The notes: generated by a model not told the origin, from the letters alone. DNA of 64,000 nucleotides from Bradyrhizobium sp. Arg816 (GCF_029989365.1 NZ_JAPRAQ010000025.1:1-64000); one strand, 5' to 3'. Shown: positions 1-8,342, numbered from the stretch's first letter. Made by a program: numbers and translations.

Positions 1-515
1 CTGGTCCAGAACTTCACGGCGCTGAGCCCCAGTGGAAGCCCCTCAAGGGTCACCGCAAGGCTCGAATGCATCAATATTCCGCATGTCGTGTACGTTTGGG
101 GTTTTCCGTCCAATCTTCGAGAGTTGCCTTTGGGGATGCGCTTAATCATCCCGACTAGATCCGGGCGCTCCCTTTGATAGGTGAATTCGGTCGTATCATG
201 CAGGACAAGAACAGGTCCTTTCGCAGCCGCGATACGTTTGCGCGTCGATTTAAAATGACCAGATAGGATGTCGGCCTCGCTTACTCGTTCATTGGAGAAG
301 AAACGATAGGCCGCCTTGGTATTCGCCCGGTCCTGGCAAACCATCGGAATGCTCTGTCCGAAGTCTCCACCAATCTGCTTCAGCAGCATGCGAAATCTCT
401 CGCCAAGTCGAGCGTCCTGGAATTCGCACAGCGCAGCTTCACGATCGAACCAGGTCACCGCGTCAGACGCCAACGGATGCGCCTTCTCATCCCGGGCGCG
501 CGAAGTCAGTCCCAT
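1..515 (-). CDS. IS4-type transposase, 5' part only (runs off the left edge)
   Basis: An open minus-strand frame of 171 codons starts with ATG at 513-515 and is still open at base 1. The N-terminal stretch has the pattern WFDREAAL...FQDARLGERF...LLKQIGG...QDRANTKAAYRFFSN, which I recognise from the DNA-binding domain of Tn5/IS50-like IS4-family transposases. The following VLHDTTEFTY carries the Asp expected for the first member of the DDE catalytic triad. The other two acidic residues would lie outside the window. No terminal inverted repeat could be identified between 515 and 720. The frame has no stops or shifts in the visible part, so this copy may be intact. It fits the decayed mobile-DNA character of the first 10 kb. 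Confidence 0.82.
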   Translation of the reverse strand, partial: MGLTSRARDEKAHPLASDAVTWFDREAALCEFQDARLGERFRMLLKQIGGDFGQSIPMVCQDRANTKAAYRFFSNERVSEADILSGHFKSTRKRIAAAKGPVLVLHDTTEFTYQRERPDLVGMIKRIPKGNSRRLDGKPQTYTTCGILMHSSLAVTLEGLPLGLSAVKFWT

Positions 516-720
516 AGAGCACCTCTTCTCGAATCAGGTGCTCATCAAAGAATCATAAGTGATTCCGGCGACTCAAGTTTTCGGTTGGGCCGAGCCTCAA
601 AAAATGTGGGTAATCGTAAGGGTCGACGAACGATTACGATAGACCAAGAAGACGACGAATGCCCAACGCCCACAACTGCTGCCTTACCGAACATCAACCC
701 ATTCCTCTGGAGAGAAGATC

Positions 721-1083
721 ATGAAGAAGCGACTGCTCGCGAATGTCATTGGCTGTGCCTGCCTTATCTTGACGACGGCTGCCGAAGCCCGAACCTCTTA
801 CGACGGCCCCTGGAATCTCGTCTTCGTTACGCAACGCGGAAGCTGCGATCCGACCTACAATTTCTCGGTAAACATAAACGACGGCGTTGTTTCTCACCCC
901 AATCTCGTGAAGTTCACTGGGTATGTCGGAAGATCGGGCGCGGTTCGCGCGTCGGTGACGGTCCACGACAAATACGCAGCAGGGTCGGGGAGGCTGACGC
1001 GGGATGCCGGCCGCGGAATCTGGAGCGGTCACTCGGGAAGTGGGCGCTGCTCGGGATACTGGACCGCGCAGCGAAGCAACTAG
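721..1083 (+). CDS. small secreted protein of unknown function (120 aa)
   Basis: The ATG at 721 follows a GGAGAG ribosome site about 6 bases upstream. Residues 1-23 form a clear signal peptide (Lys-Lys-Arg, a hydrophobic run, then a cleavage region ending AEA), so the product should be periplasmic or secreted. The mature part opens with YDGPWNL and has three cysteines (CDPTYNF and GRCSGYW). This resembles the many short exported proteins of Bradyrhizobium that start with an S/Y-DGxW motif. I cannot assign a function. The gene stands alone, with the IS4 transposase upstream and a convergent AraC-type regulator downstream. Confidence 0.7.
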   Translation: MKKRLLANVIGCACLILTTAAEARTSYDGPWNLVFVTQRGSCDPTYNFSVNINDGVVSHPNLVKFTGYVGRSGAVRASVTVHDKYAAGSGRLTRDAGRGIWSGHSGSGRCSGYWTAQRSN

Positions 1084-1236
1084 GATGCAAATCGCCGACG
1101 GTAGTGTCCCGAACAGTTTTAGTGACCGATCCGATGCCCCTCGTCACCCGACGCCAACCCGTGGCCCCTAGGATGATCTTCTCTTGGCTCTCCGCGGCAA
1201 GGGGGAGCCCACGACCGGCAATTCTAAAAAGCCGCA

Positions 1237-2187
1237 TCACTGGAGGCGCGATTTCACCAGAGTGTCCGAGGGTCGTTCGCCGAATTGAAGACGATAATTC
1301 CTCGCGAAATCACCTAAGTGCCAAAATCCGAAAGCGAGCGCACACGCCTTTACGCTATCCGCTCCGGCCAGCAGTCGCTGCCGCACGAGCCAGAGACGCC
1401 TCAGGCGCAAATATCGATGGAGGCTCATTCCTCGGTATCGCTTGACCGCCTCGTGCATGGTTCGCACCGAGGCGCCAACTTCTCGCGCAAGTTCTTCGCT
1501 GTAGATCGGACGCCCGATGTTGCCGGACAATACTTCCTGAATATCTCGGAAACTCCTGAAATGCCCGAGGTAATTCGCATGAAACGCCCATCGTGCGTCA
1601 ACAACATGGGCGAATGCGGCATCAATTCCAGCTAGTAGGGACTCCCGGATTGCGGACGAGGCGTCGCCCGCCTCGCAGACATCGAATGTCGCGGAAGTTG
1701 ACAGGATCTGCCTCACGAGCTCGCGCAGCCAATGCTGCGCAGCGGTGCTCGTTTCGAACGCTTTCCAGTTGGGACCGGCCTGGGGCCAGCCACGATCCTG
1801 TATCGCTGGCGTGAAAATAATCGAAGTGAATTGCCGCTCGGCTCGTTCGACCGTGGAATATGCAGCACCGCTGCCGCCGATCGCGATAGCTGAGTGATCT
1901 CTTTCGACCCCGTTGAAGCGAATGGGAAAACCGTCATCCATCGAGAACCCGACAGCTGTGCAATTGTCGGCAAGCTGACCATCGGCGATGCGCGGGAAAG
2001 ACTTGGCAAAATTGATGTCACATCCCGGAAGATTAAGGATGACTTGCTCGGCAGAGATTTTCCGTGCGAGAGGCGTAAATTCGACCTTCAGATTTCGCAC
2101 GGCTGTTCGATACTGATCGAGATCGGTAAAGCGAAATACCTTTGGCGCCAACACAGCCAGAGCCGTTATTCTCCTATCGCGGGCCAA
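1237..2187 (-). CDS. AraC-family transcriptional regulator
   Basis: This is a 316-residue protein. The last ~100 residues are a typical AraC double helix-turn-helix domain: YSEELAREVGASVRTMHEAVKRYRG, then the second helix pair with AFGFWHLGDFARNYRLQFGERPS. Residues 1-200 form an effector-binding or oligomerisation domain with no specific match I can name. The length is normal for AraC proteins with an N-terminal sensor. It is a stand-alone gene with remnants upstream and a convergent small secreted protein downstream, so the target is not obvious. The upstream gap (2188-2380) would hold its promoter. Confidence 0.8.
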   Translation of the reverse strand: MARDRRITALAVLAPKVFRFTDLDQYRTAVRNLKVEFTPLARKISAEQVILNLPGCDINFAKSFPRIADGQLADNCTAVGFSMDDGFPIRFNGVERDHSAIAIGGSGAAYSTVERAERQFTSIIFTPAIQDRGWPQAGPNWKAFETSTAAQHWLRELVRQILSTSATFDVCEAGDASSAIRESLLAGIDAAFAHVVDARWAFHANYLGHFRSFRDIQEVLSGNIGRPIYSEELAREVGASVRTMHEAVKRYRGMSLHRYLRLRRLWLVRQRLLAGADSVKACALAFGFWHLGDFARNYRLQFGERPSDTLVKSRLQ

Positions 2188-2380
2188 GGCGGCCCTCTAA
2201 ACAATACACTACCGAATCGGGTTCTAGAGATTCCGGAATACCACGGATTGAATGTATAGTGACCAACACGTCAGGGCAATGAGCCAGTCCTCCATTGAAT
2301 TGCTGCGCGGTCTAAGTCGCACCTGCTCTGGTGTATTTCTGCTCCCGGCGATAATCTAATGCTCGGCTGGGGGCCTCACA

Positions 2381-2573
2381 ATGTTCGATGTGTATTTGAA
2401 CGACAGGAGCGATCTGCTCGTCGTGCGCAACGGTTTATCATCCACGTCCTGACGTGTCAGGCAAATGGCGTAAGAAGAAGAGAAAAGTCGCTTCCGTTAG
2501 CGAGGAAATTAGGCTCGCTGTTCTGGCGCAAGGCTACTACATGCGCAAGCTAAAGGATTTTAGGAAACGCTAG
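2381..2573 (+). pseudogene. frameshifted remnant of a small conserved gene
   Basis: From the ATG at 2381 the frame reads MFDVYLNDRSDLLVV and then stops near 2452. From 2454 the next frame reads VSGKWRKKKRKV...EEIRLAVLAQGYYMRKL and ends with TAG at 2571-2573. The two parts are offset by one base and together give a protein of about 63 residues. It resembles small Bradyrhizobium proteins I recall with MF-VYLNDR at the start and a KWRK...GYY-RKL C-terminus. The family recognition is from memory and the function is unknown. The single frameshift makes it a likely pseudogene. Confidence 0.45.
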
Positions 2574-2585
2574 TCAGCGCGGCAC

Positions 2586-2760
2586 ACGTGTACCCTCTAC
2601 GGCATCACCACCAACCCGGCCGCATTCTGGCGCTCTTCCGCTCAGGATATTCAATCGCTATGTCGGCAACCTGGTGCCGATGCCTGGCATCTTCCCCGAT
2701 TATCCGGCGCCAGTGATCCGCAACACGGAAGCCGGGACCGAGATGTTAGTACCGCGCTGA
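2586..2760 (+). pseudogene. truncated, frameshifted SRAP (YedK/HMCES-like) fragment
   Basis: The frame from 2586 reads TCTLYGITTNPAA, matching the N-terminus of SOS-response-associated peptidase proteins (normally MC-NLYSITTNQAA). The start ATG has become ACG. After a frameshift near 2640 the next frame reads NRYVGNLVPMPGIFPDYPAP followed by VIRNTEAG, the next conserved block of the family. It ends at a TGA at 2758-2760. Only about 55 of ~220 residues remain. In this family the catalytic Cys2 forms a DNA-protein crosslink at abasic sites. The Cys is still encoded, but the product cannot be functional. Confidence 0.72.
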
Positions 2761-3133
2761 GTTTTCATCTACGCCTCATTTGTCCGTAGGGCGCTGCGCC
2801 CGCTGAAGGCTTCCCTGTTCCGCCGCTTGCGAGGTACGGGTTATGGCGGCCTCAAACACCGCAATCCGGCGATCGAGATCGCCATAGCTCGATATCGTTG
2901 ATATCAACTAGCTGCTCAGCACGTTCTCGCGCTCCCGCTCGTCGGCACACTGCAAATTGGCCACGCTTATAACGTGGCGGTGCTGATCCAAAAGGTAAGC
3001 TCGGTAGTGCGCCACCCCGCCCCCCAAAGGTCAAAAAAACAATACTCTCATTCATACAAAGGGAAACCACGGAACTTTAGGCTCCGGAGCGCGCGCTTGA
3101 TGTCTATCCCTTCGCGCGCTGATCACGGTATCA
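2761..3133. other. gene-free stretch in decayed region
   Basis: No frame here combines a ribosome site, a plausible start and a protein-like sequence. The only frames are short and arginine-rich. The stretch continues the remnant zone that starts at 2381 and may contain further unrecognisable gene debris. Confidence 0.5.
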
Positions 3134-3370
3134 TCACCTCAATCCTTCAACGAGCGCCCTCCAGCCGAGTGCATCCTTCGCCGTTACCAGCGAAGCGCCG
3201 AGCGTTGCCAAGTAGTGTGGCAACTCGCAATCGGGACGCGCGTTCATATTGCCGACAAACGAAGCGACCGCGTTCTTACGATCGCCTCGGTCGAGGTGAT
3301 CGAAGGCCCGTTGCTTGCAGCGCTCGACATATTTGTCGCGCGCCAGTTCAATTAACGGGGAACGTTCCAT
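3134..3370 (-). CDS. conserved hypothetical protein (78 aa)
   Basis: The start at 3370 (MERSPLIELARDKY) is chosen because GGGGAGACGG lies immediately upstream; the frame is open further upstream but without such a site. The protein is soluble, helical and has no signal peptide. It contains LIELARDKYVERCKQRAFDHLDRGD, which looks like a short amphipathic helical domain, and two cysteines. It resembles small uncharacterised rhizobial proteins. No function can be given. Confidence 0.6.
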   Translation of the reverse strand: MERSPLIELARDKYVERCKQRAFDHLDRGDRKNAVASFVGNMNARPDCELPHYLATLGASLVTAKDALGWRALVEGLR

Positions 3371-4313
3371 TCCGTCTCCCCAACCGATGACTGCTTTCAA
3401 CCGTGGAGTTGAAACGGAGTGGATTTGGCCCGTCTGTTCGAAAGCCGACAAACGGATGCTTTTGGTCGCAAGTGTGGGAATTTGGATACAAGCACACACG
3501 CGACTAATGCGGTGGTCGAGCCATCCGTCCCGCCCGAGCGATGCCGGTCATCCTAACCGCCGATGAAGCTGGATGTGTGGATGCGCGCGCCGGGCCGAGA
3601 GGGAAGAGAAGATAGGACGGCAGCGTGATCGTCCGCTCGGCCCCAAGAAGCGGACCAAGCGCAGACAGTTCAATATGTACGCGATGGGCCAACAACCAAC
3701 GTTACACTAGTCTTGGAGGTAGAGTTTCTCCATCAATCGGCGTTAGAGTAAGGCACGACGATTGCTTCCGGTGACTACTTAGATTGAGGCCACCTCCGGG
3801 GTCTTTGTCGCTTTCACGCGGGCGAAGTAACGTGTCGTTCTTACGTAATGCGCCCAGCGCGGAACGCCCCGCGCAACCGCTACCCTCTATCAGCTCTCGC
3901 TAGACGCGGGAGTGAAGATTGTCGAAGTCAAATAGCGGCTCATTGCCACTCGATAACCGCGACGAACGAGCACCGTACTAGACAAGCGATCGAGCAATCT
4001 CGCGCGCCATTAGAGGGACGTGCACGTCGGGCCAATTGGACTACGGCGAGAAGGCGGTACTGCCTATGGTACTACACGAGTGTTTGCGAACGATGCTTAG
4101 CTACTGATCTGACTTTGCTTTTTTGGATGTGTCCGTCCAATCCATCATGGGACAGACCGTTGCCCTGCCGTGCAGAATAGTGGAGTGAAGTGCCTACCTC
4201 AAAACTCACTGACCGCACCAGTTTCGCACCAGAAACGACGTTAACAAACCACGACGAACGCGATCAAATTCAAACGAAAACGCAGCGAAATCAACAAACC
4301 TGATCGATAGTCT
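3371..4313. other. gene-poor stretch left of the first tRNA-derived repeat
   Basis: About 940 bases show no convincing gene. A 110-codon plus-strand frame (3848-4180) lacks a ribosome site and recognisable domains. The part next to the tRNA repeat (roughly 4200-4310) is A-rich compared with its neighbours, as is often seen at the ends of integrated elements. I see no integrase gene in this stretch. Confidence 0.45.
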
Positions 4314-4362
4314 GCCGCTCATAACGGTCTGGTTGCAGGTTCGAGTCCTGCCGGGCCCACCA
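4314..4362 (+). repeat. 3' half of a CAU-anticodon tRNA gene (att-like copy 1)
   Basis: The segment contains the 3' side of the anticodon arm (CCG CTCATAA CGG), the variable loop, a complete T arm (GCAGG TTCGAGT CCTGC), the acceptor strand CGGGCCC and the terminal ACCA. The 5' half is absent, so it is not a tRNA gene. A 49-bp copy differing by one base lies at 6315-6363, and the matching 5' half lies at 9763-9808. Tyrosine recombinases commonly use tRNA 3' halves as attachment sites. The anticodon fits tRNA-Ile2 or tRNA-Met. Confidence 0.85.
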
Positions 4363-4470
4363 GCCTTCGCTCGCTTCGCGAGCTTCGGCTAGGCAAGCCG
4401 GTGCCACAAATGGCAAGCGAAGCGGGCGAAGGCTGCCGCGCCGAAGCCCGACGGGCGAAGGCGGGCTCAA
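4363..4470. repeat. hairpin-rich GC repeat next to the tRNA fragment
   Basis: The stretch has overlapping inverted repeats, among them GCTCGC-TTC-GCGAGC near 4370-4384, and repeated AAGC/GCTTCG words (TTCGGCT, GCGAAGC, CGAAGGC, GAAGCCC, GGGCGAAGG). It can fold strongly as RNA and resembles short palindromic intergenic repeats of Bradyrhizobium and Rhodopseudomonas. It could act as a terminator, but no T-run is present. Confidence 0.4.
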
Positions 4471-4647
4471 TGATTTGGGCCTTGACCGAATTTTCCGGTG
4501 GACCGGCTGATTTTGTTGGAGCCAGACATGATCAAGATCGCGACACTCCCCGTTGCGACACGCGATGCCCGCGAGCGCATCCAGCGGCGGATGTGTGGCG
4601 CCGTTCCTGCCTCTCTCGTTCCTGCCTCTCTCATTCCGGGACTGAAC

Positions 4648-6297
4648 ATGCGCAAGCTTCTGGCGATTTTGGTGATCTCGTGCTGGGCCACTTCGGCTTA
4701 CGCACAAAAGGCCGACCTCATTGTCACGAACGCAAAGATCGTGACGCTGGATCCCGCATCGACGATCGCGCAGGCTCTCGCAGTCCGCGAAGGCAAGATC
4801 GTTGCAGTTGGCGGCAACGATGCCATGGAAGGCCTGATCGGGCCCGCGACACGCCGCGTCGACGCCGGCGGACGCACGATCATTCCGGGCTTGATCGATT
4901 CCCATATTCACGCCGTGCGCGCCGGCCTCACCTACGCAACCGAAGTCAACTGGATCGGCGCAAAGACCATTGGCGAGGCCATGGAACGCCTGCGCCAGGC
5001 GGCAAAAGCGCGCCCGGCGTCCTGGATCATCGTGGCCGGTGGCTGGAGCGAATTGCAATTTGCGGAGAAGCGGCGGCCAACCCTGGCCGAGGTGATGTCG
5101 GCCGTTCCCGACAATCCGGCTTATATCCAGCTGTTCTATTCGGGGGTGCTGATGACGCCGAAAGCGCAGCAGGCCCTCGGGATGTCCGCGGAGCAGTTGC
5201 CGGCCGGTATCACGTCTGAGCGCGCCACATCGGGCGAAACCACGGGCTGGTTCAACGGCTCCATCGTCAGTATCTCTGCGCTGTTCGATCGCCTGCCGAG
5301 GCCCAATTTCGAAGAGAATGTCGCCGGGACCCGGCAGTTCTTCACGGAGCTCAATCGTCTCGGAATTACCGGGATCGTGGATCCCGGCGGCTTCAGCATC
5401 TATCCCAGCCACTACGCCGCCCTGCAAAAGCTCTGGCGTGAAAAATCACTTTCGGTGCGTGTCGCCTACAGCCTGTTCGCCCAGAATGTCGGCGCGGAAT
5501 TCGAGGAGTACAAGAACCTCACGCCGTTCCTGCCGATGGGATTCGGCGACGACATGCTGCGATTCAACGGAATCGGCGAGCGGATCACCGGCGCCATGTA
5601 CAACAACAACGCGCCCGACGCGGCCGCCAAGGACAAGTTCCTCGAGATCATTCGCTGGGCGGCCAAACAAGGACTGACGGTCACCATCCATTGGCAGGAA
5701 GACAAATCCGTCCATCAGCTCCTCGACCTCTATGAAGAGGTCAACAAGGAGACGCCGATCGCGCCGCTGCGCTGGTCCATCGCCCATCTCGACAACACCT
5801 CGCCCGAAACGCTAGCGCGGATGAAGGCCCTTGGCGTCGGCTGGACCATGCAGGACGCCATGTACCTCGGAGGCGACCGTATCGTGGCGCAGGCCGGCGA
5901 AGCTGCGCGCCAGATGCCGCCCATCGTCACGGCGTTGCGCACGGGCGTCCATGTCGGGGCCGGCACGGATGCGCATCGGGTCGCATCCTACAATCCGTTC
6001 GTAGCGCTGCAATGGATGCTCGACGGCAAGACCGTCGGCGGACTATCGACGCGCGGCCCGGACGAAACACCCAACCGCGAAGATGCCTTGCGCCTCTACA
6101 CCGTGGGAAGCGCCTGGTTCTGCTTCGACGAGACGCGGCGCGGCACGCTCGAAAACGGCAAGCTCGCCGACTTCGCGGTTCTCGACCGGGATTTCATGAC
6201 CGTCCCCGTCGAGCAAATTGGCGCGACGGCGTCCCTGCTGACGGTCGTGGGCGGCAAGGTCGTCTACGCAGCGGATGTTTTCTCAAACGCGAAATGA
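4648..6297 (+). CDS. periplasmic amidohydrolase (YtcJ-like, Amidohydro_3 family)
   Basis: The start at 4648 gives a 549-residue protein with a signal peptide (MRKLLAILVISCWATSAYAQ); the frame is open further upstream, but that part is not protein-like. The YtcJ-like domain follows: IVTNAKIVTLDP, then IIPGLIDSHIHA with the metal-binding HxH, TVTIHW and SIAHLDN with later metal-site histidines, and GAGTDAHR with the catalytic Asp. The family hydrolyses C-N bonds of amides or cyclic imides; the substrate is unknown. It is the only gene between two direct repeats of a tRNA 3' half, so it may have arrived as cargo. A 14-bp tandem repeat (GTTCCTGCCTCTCT) lies at about 4604-4631, just before the start. 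Confidence 0.88.
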   Translation: MRKLLAILVISCWATSAYAQKADLIVTNAKIVTLDPASTIAQALAVREGKIVAVGGNDAMEGLIGPATRRVDAGGRTIIPGLIDSHIHAVRAGLTYATEVNWIGAKTIGEAMERLRQAAKARPASWIIVAGGWSELQFAEKRRPTLAEVMSAVPDNPAYIQLFYSGVLMTPKAQQALGMSAEQLPAGITSERATSGETTGWFNGSIVSISALFDRLPRPNFEENVAGTRQFFTELNRLGITGIVDPGGFSIYPSHYAALQKLWREKSLSVRVAYSLFAQNVGAEFEEYKNLTPFLPMGFGDDMLRFNGIGERITGAMYNNNAPDAAAKDKFLEIIRWAAKQGLTVTIHWQEDKSVHQLLDLYEEVNKETPIAPLRWSIAHLDNTSPETLARMKALGVGWTMQDAMYLGGDRIVAQAGEAARQMPPIVTALRTGVHVGAGTDAHRVASYNPFVALQWMLDGKTVGGLSTRGPDETPNREDALRLYTVGSAWFCFDETRRGTLENGKLADFAVLDRDFMTVPVEQIGATASLLTVVGGKVVYAADVFSNAK

Positions 6298-6310
6298 GAG
6301 CTGGAGGGCC

Positions 6311-6363
6311 GCCGGCCGCTCATAACGGTCTGGTTGCAGGTTCGAGTCCTGCCGGGCCCGCCA
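6311..6363 (+). repeat. 3' half of the same tRNA gene (att-like copy 2)
   Basis: Bases 6315-6363 match 4314-4362 over 49 bp with one difference (CCA preceded by G instead of A). The copy keeps four more bases of the tRNA on its left (GCCG), which match the 5' half at 9763-9808. It again lacks the D arm and the 5' acceptor strand. It lies 14 bases after the amidohydrolase stop codon. The bases after the CCA end differ completely between the two copies, as expected for attachment-site remnants. Confidence 0.85.
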
Positions 6364-6593
6364 GTGCTTTCAGGGGTTGGCGCCGCCCTTCCCGTTTGGC
6401 GCTTCCGTCAACCAACGAAACAACCAATCCTACGTTCTTGCTCGATGCCGAGTGCGTTCCAATGGCGCTCAAGGCGCCACGCCGGCCTCGGGATGCTGAT
6501 CAACCAAGTGAAGAATGATCGCGGCGACCTCGAACATCTCGATATCGCGATCGACGGGCCAGAATCCGACCATCCGGATATATCTTCAGATAC

Positions 6594-6872
6594 TCACCAC
6601 GATCGGTGCTGAAAGCTGTGGTGTTGAGCAACGCCAGGCATTGCCCCATAAGCCCTGTTGGACCCAAACCAGGGAGCCGCGCCGCCGGGGAGTTCGAGGC
6701 CCATTCTGCCTGCTGGCGTCAACTCGCAGTCGTTCAATATATCCCTGTTGGGATACTGCGCCTGAAACGAAGCTGGATTTTGAGTCGCCCATGTCGGGCA
6801 CTGGGCACTTGCAGAGCTTATCGCGCCAATCGACATCATCGCTGCAATAATGAAAGTCCTGAATCCAATCAT
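6594..6872 (-). CDS. small secreted protein of unknown function (92 aa)
   Basis: The ATG at 6872 follows a GGAG site at 8-base spacing. Residues 1-23 form a signal peptide ending ISSASAQ. The mature part is short and has two cysteines (QCPTW and NDCELTP), which could form one disulfide. The sequence NPASFQAQYPNRDILN is of a kind seen in short exported Bradyrhizobium proteins. No function can be assigned. The gene lies within the region bounded by the tRNA fragments. Confidence 0.65.
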   Translation of the reverse strand: MIGFRTFIIAAMMSIGAISSASAQCPTWATQNPASFQAQYPNRDILNDCELTPAGRMGLELPGGAAPWFGSNRAYGAMPGVAQHHSFQHRSW

Positions 6873-7102
6873 AATCGTACTCCGAACGGTTGCTGTTCTC
6901 GTGCGGAGCGTTCTCGCTGGCCGGAATCGGCTGCTCTGTTGAAAGCGTCTCCTTCGAACTTTCTTGGTTAGGGATTAGGTAGGTATGCGCTTGAGAATAG
7001 ACACGCCGTGGAAAATCACAGCTGCGCGAACGGCAAAACGGCTCGCTCACCGTTGCGTGACCCGCACCCGCATCCACGTATGTCTGATGTCGGGATTACG
7101 CT

Positions 7103-7198
7103 GACAGCGGCCTGCCATGGATCCGCGCCCCTCTGCTTAAGCCAAGTCGCCGCCGTGTGGCGCAACGATACCCTGTACTTCAGGTGGCATGCGCGCAT
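7103..7198 (-). pseudogene. tyrosine recombinase (phage-type integrase) C-terminal remnant
   Basis: The minus-strand frame encodes SLRHTAATWLKQRGADPWQA, the signature around the second catalytic Arg of tyrosine recombinases (family consensus PHxLRHTAATWLMQ-G-DPW-A). Upstream the homology continues in another frame (roughly to 7230, ending APH), so a frameshift is likely. The catalytic Tyr region (YGHHHP-like) is missing after the GADPWQA block. This is a dead fragment of an integrase. Its position between tRNA-derived repeats fits an integrative element that has decayed. Confidence 0.72.
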
Positions 7199-7245
7199 CG
7201 CCGATCTTGGCTATGCGCCATCTCGTTCACACTCGCGACGCCGAC

Positions 7246-8130
7246 TCAGTCAATGTCGATCTTCTTAAGCTCAAAAGCAAAGGTACTCTTCGCGCGTCGA
7301 AATTGATAAACGGATGGCAAGTGACCTGTCGCAGACTGTCTCTGACGAATGGCGTCGACGATTCGTTTGATATCGTCGTGGCTAGCCTTTGGGCCAAGAT
7401 GAACAGACAAAAGCGCGTTAGCATCGAATTTGGCGAAGCGGCCACGCTTAATCAAATGCTGGACGATTCGCCATTCTTTCTCACCTTTCCACTCGACGGA
7501 CTTTGTCAACATTTTTGCCAAGACGAAATTACGCCCCGTAATTAGCTTTGGGATACTGCTCGTGTACCTTACAGGCATGATGCGATTGAAGGGGTACTGA
7601 GCCGTCGAATACTCGAAACAAACACCCTTGTGCTGCGCGCCATAGAACCAAGACATGTAGGGTGATCGACCAGCCGCGCTGAAACAACATACTCCTATGG
7701 ACATGTCGTCGAGGTCGCGCAGAGCGTCGTTAATCCGCGTACGGATTTCCGGAGAAGCAAGGTTCTTCTCAACACGGTCACGGATTGCCGTCAAAACCTG
7801 TTCATCCGACATCGACTCCCAAGCTGCCGCCAGCGCATCAATTTCAACATCTGGAAAGAGCGCGCGGAATCCCTCTGCGCCCGCTCCACGCTTACGCACT
7901 GCTTGGATAAACAACCGGGCATCACGATCATTCCACGTCGGTTCGTATTCGTACGTACCTTCGTTTGGATCGTTCAAATCTGGATAAGCTGAAAAATAGA
8001 GCGACTGAGTGGCAAGTTCGGAGACCGTATAATCATTGATCACCCGATAGCGAAAGACAGTACGTGGCCTCGCAAGCTCTCGCAGGTAATGGAACCGGTC
8101 GACAATCTGTCCAACGATATTCATTTTCAA
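7246..8130 (-). CDS. DUF2971 family protein
   Basis: The 294-residue soluble protein has the DUF2971 layout. VFRYRVINDYTVSELATQSLYFS comes near the start, followed by PDLNDPNEG and then GVCCFSAAGRSPYMSWFYGAQHKGVCFEY in the middle. KSVEWKGEKEWRIV sits near the C-terminus. The family is widespread in accessory DNA and its activity is unknown. The length is normal. The gene lies in the remnant zone between an integrase fragment and a repeat element, which fits its usual scattered, island-associated distribution. I would not assign a defence role from this context alone. Confidence 0.82.
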   Translation of the reverse strand: MKMNIVGQIVDRFHYLRELARPRTVFRYRVINDYTVSELATQSLYFSAYPDLNDPNEGTYEYEPTWNDRDARLFIQAVRKRGAGAEGFRALFPDVEIDALAAAWESMSDEQVLTAIRDRVEKNLASPEIRTRINDALRDLDDMSIGVCCFSAAGRSPYMSWFYGAQHKGVCFEYSTAQYPFNRIMPVRYTSSIPKLITGRNFVLAKMLTKSVEWKGEKEWRIVQHLIKRGRFAKFDANALLSVHLGPKASHDDIKRIVDAIRQRQSATGHLPSVYQFRRAKSTFAFELKKIDID

Positions 8131-8254
8131 GAGCCGTGGTGGTTAGACGTTCTGAACCTTCATGGCATATTACAGTCGCAACGCGGACCAAGGCAGAGAC
8201 AACTTCCCAATTGAGCACTAGCACACGGATCAATTTTGCGTTGCAAAGTGGGGG

Positions 8255-8333
8255 ATTACGGTGACAGTGCACTCGACGACTCCGGCCGTTTCGCGAGGCC
8301 GAAGGCTCATGAAGGAAGTGCATTGTCACCGCA
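8255..8333. repeat. 79-bp inverted-repeat element
   Basis: The left arm ATTACGGTGACAGTGCACT (8255-8273) is matched in inverted orientation by GAAGTGCATTGTCACCGCA (8315-8333), with a few mismatches over ~19 bp. The central loop (about 41 bp) carries GGCCG...CGAGGCCGAAGG. The arm sequence recurs at 19339-19355 and 21371-21386. It is a short, non-coding, dispersed palindromic element, possibly of REP or MITE type. It sits between the DUF2971 and DUF2336 genes. Confidence 0.7.
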
Positions 8334-8342
8334 GTTGCGATC

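Noticed and set aside
477..1445. 322-codon plus-strand frame across three genes
   Set aside because: It overlaps the transposase start, the secreted-protein gene and the AraC gene and has no domain or ribosome site.
3848..4180. 110-codon plus-strand frame in the gene-poor stretch
   Set aside because: It has no ribosome site, no recognisable motif, and an Arg/Cys-rich composition typical of random frames in this GC content.
4291..5427. 378-codon minus-strand frame starting inside the amidohydrolase gene
   Set aside because: It is antisense to a clear amidohydrolase domain, rich in Arg/Gly/His, ends in translated tRNA sequence, and has no family motif.
6334..6612. plus-strand frame reading through the tRNA 3' half (GLVAGSSPAGP-type sequence)
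   Set aside because: It is a translated tRNA fragment, a known source of false proteins.
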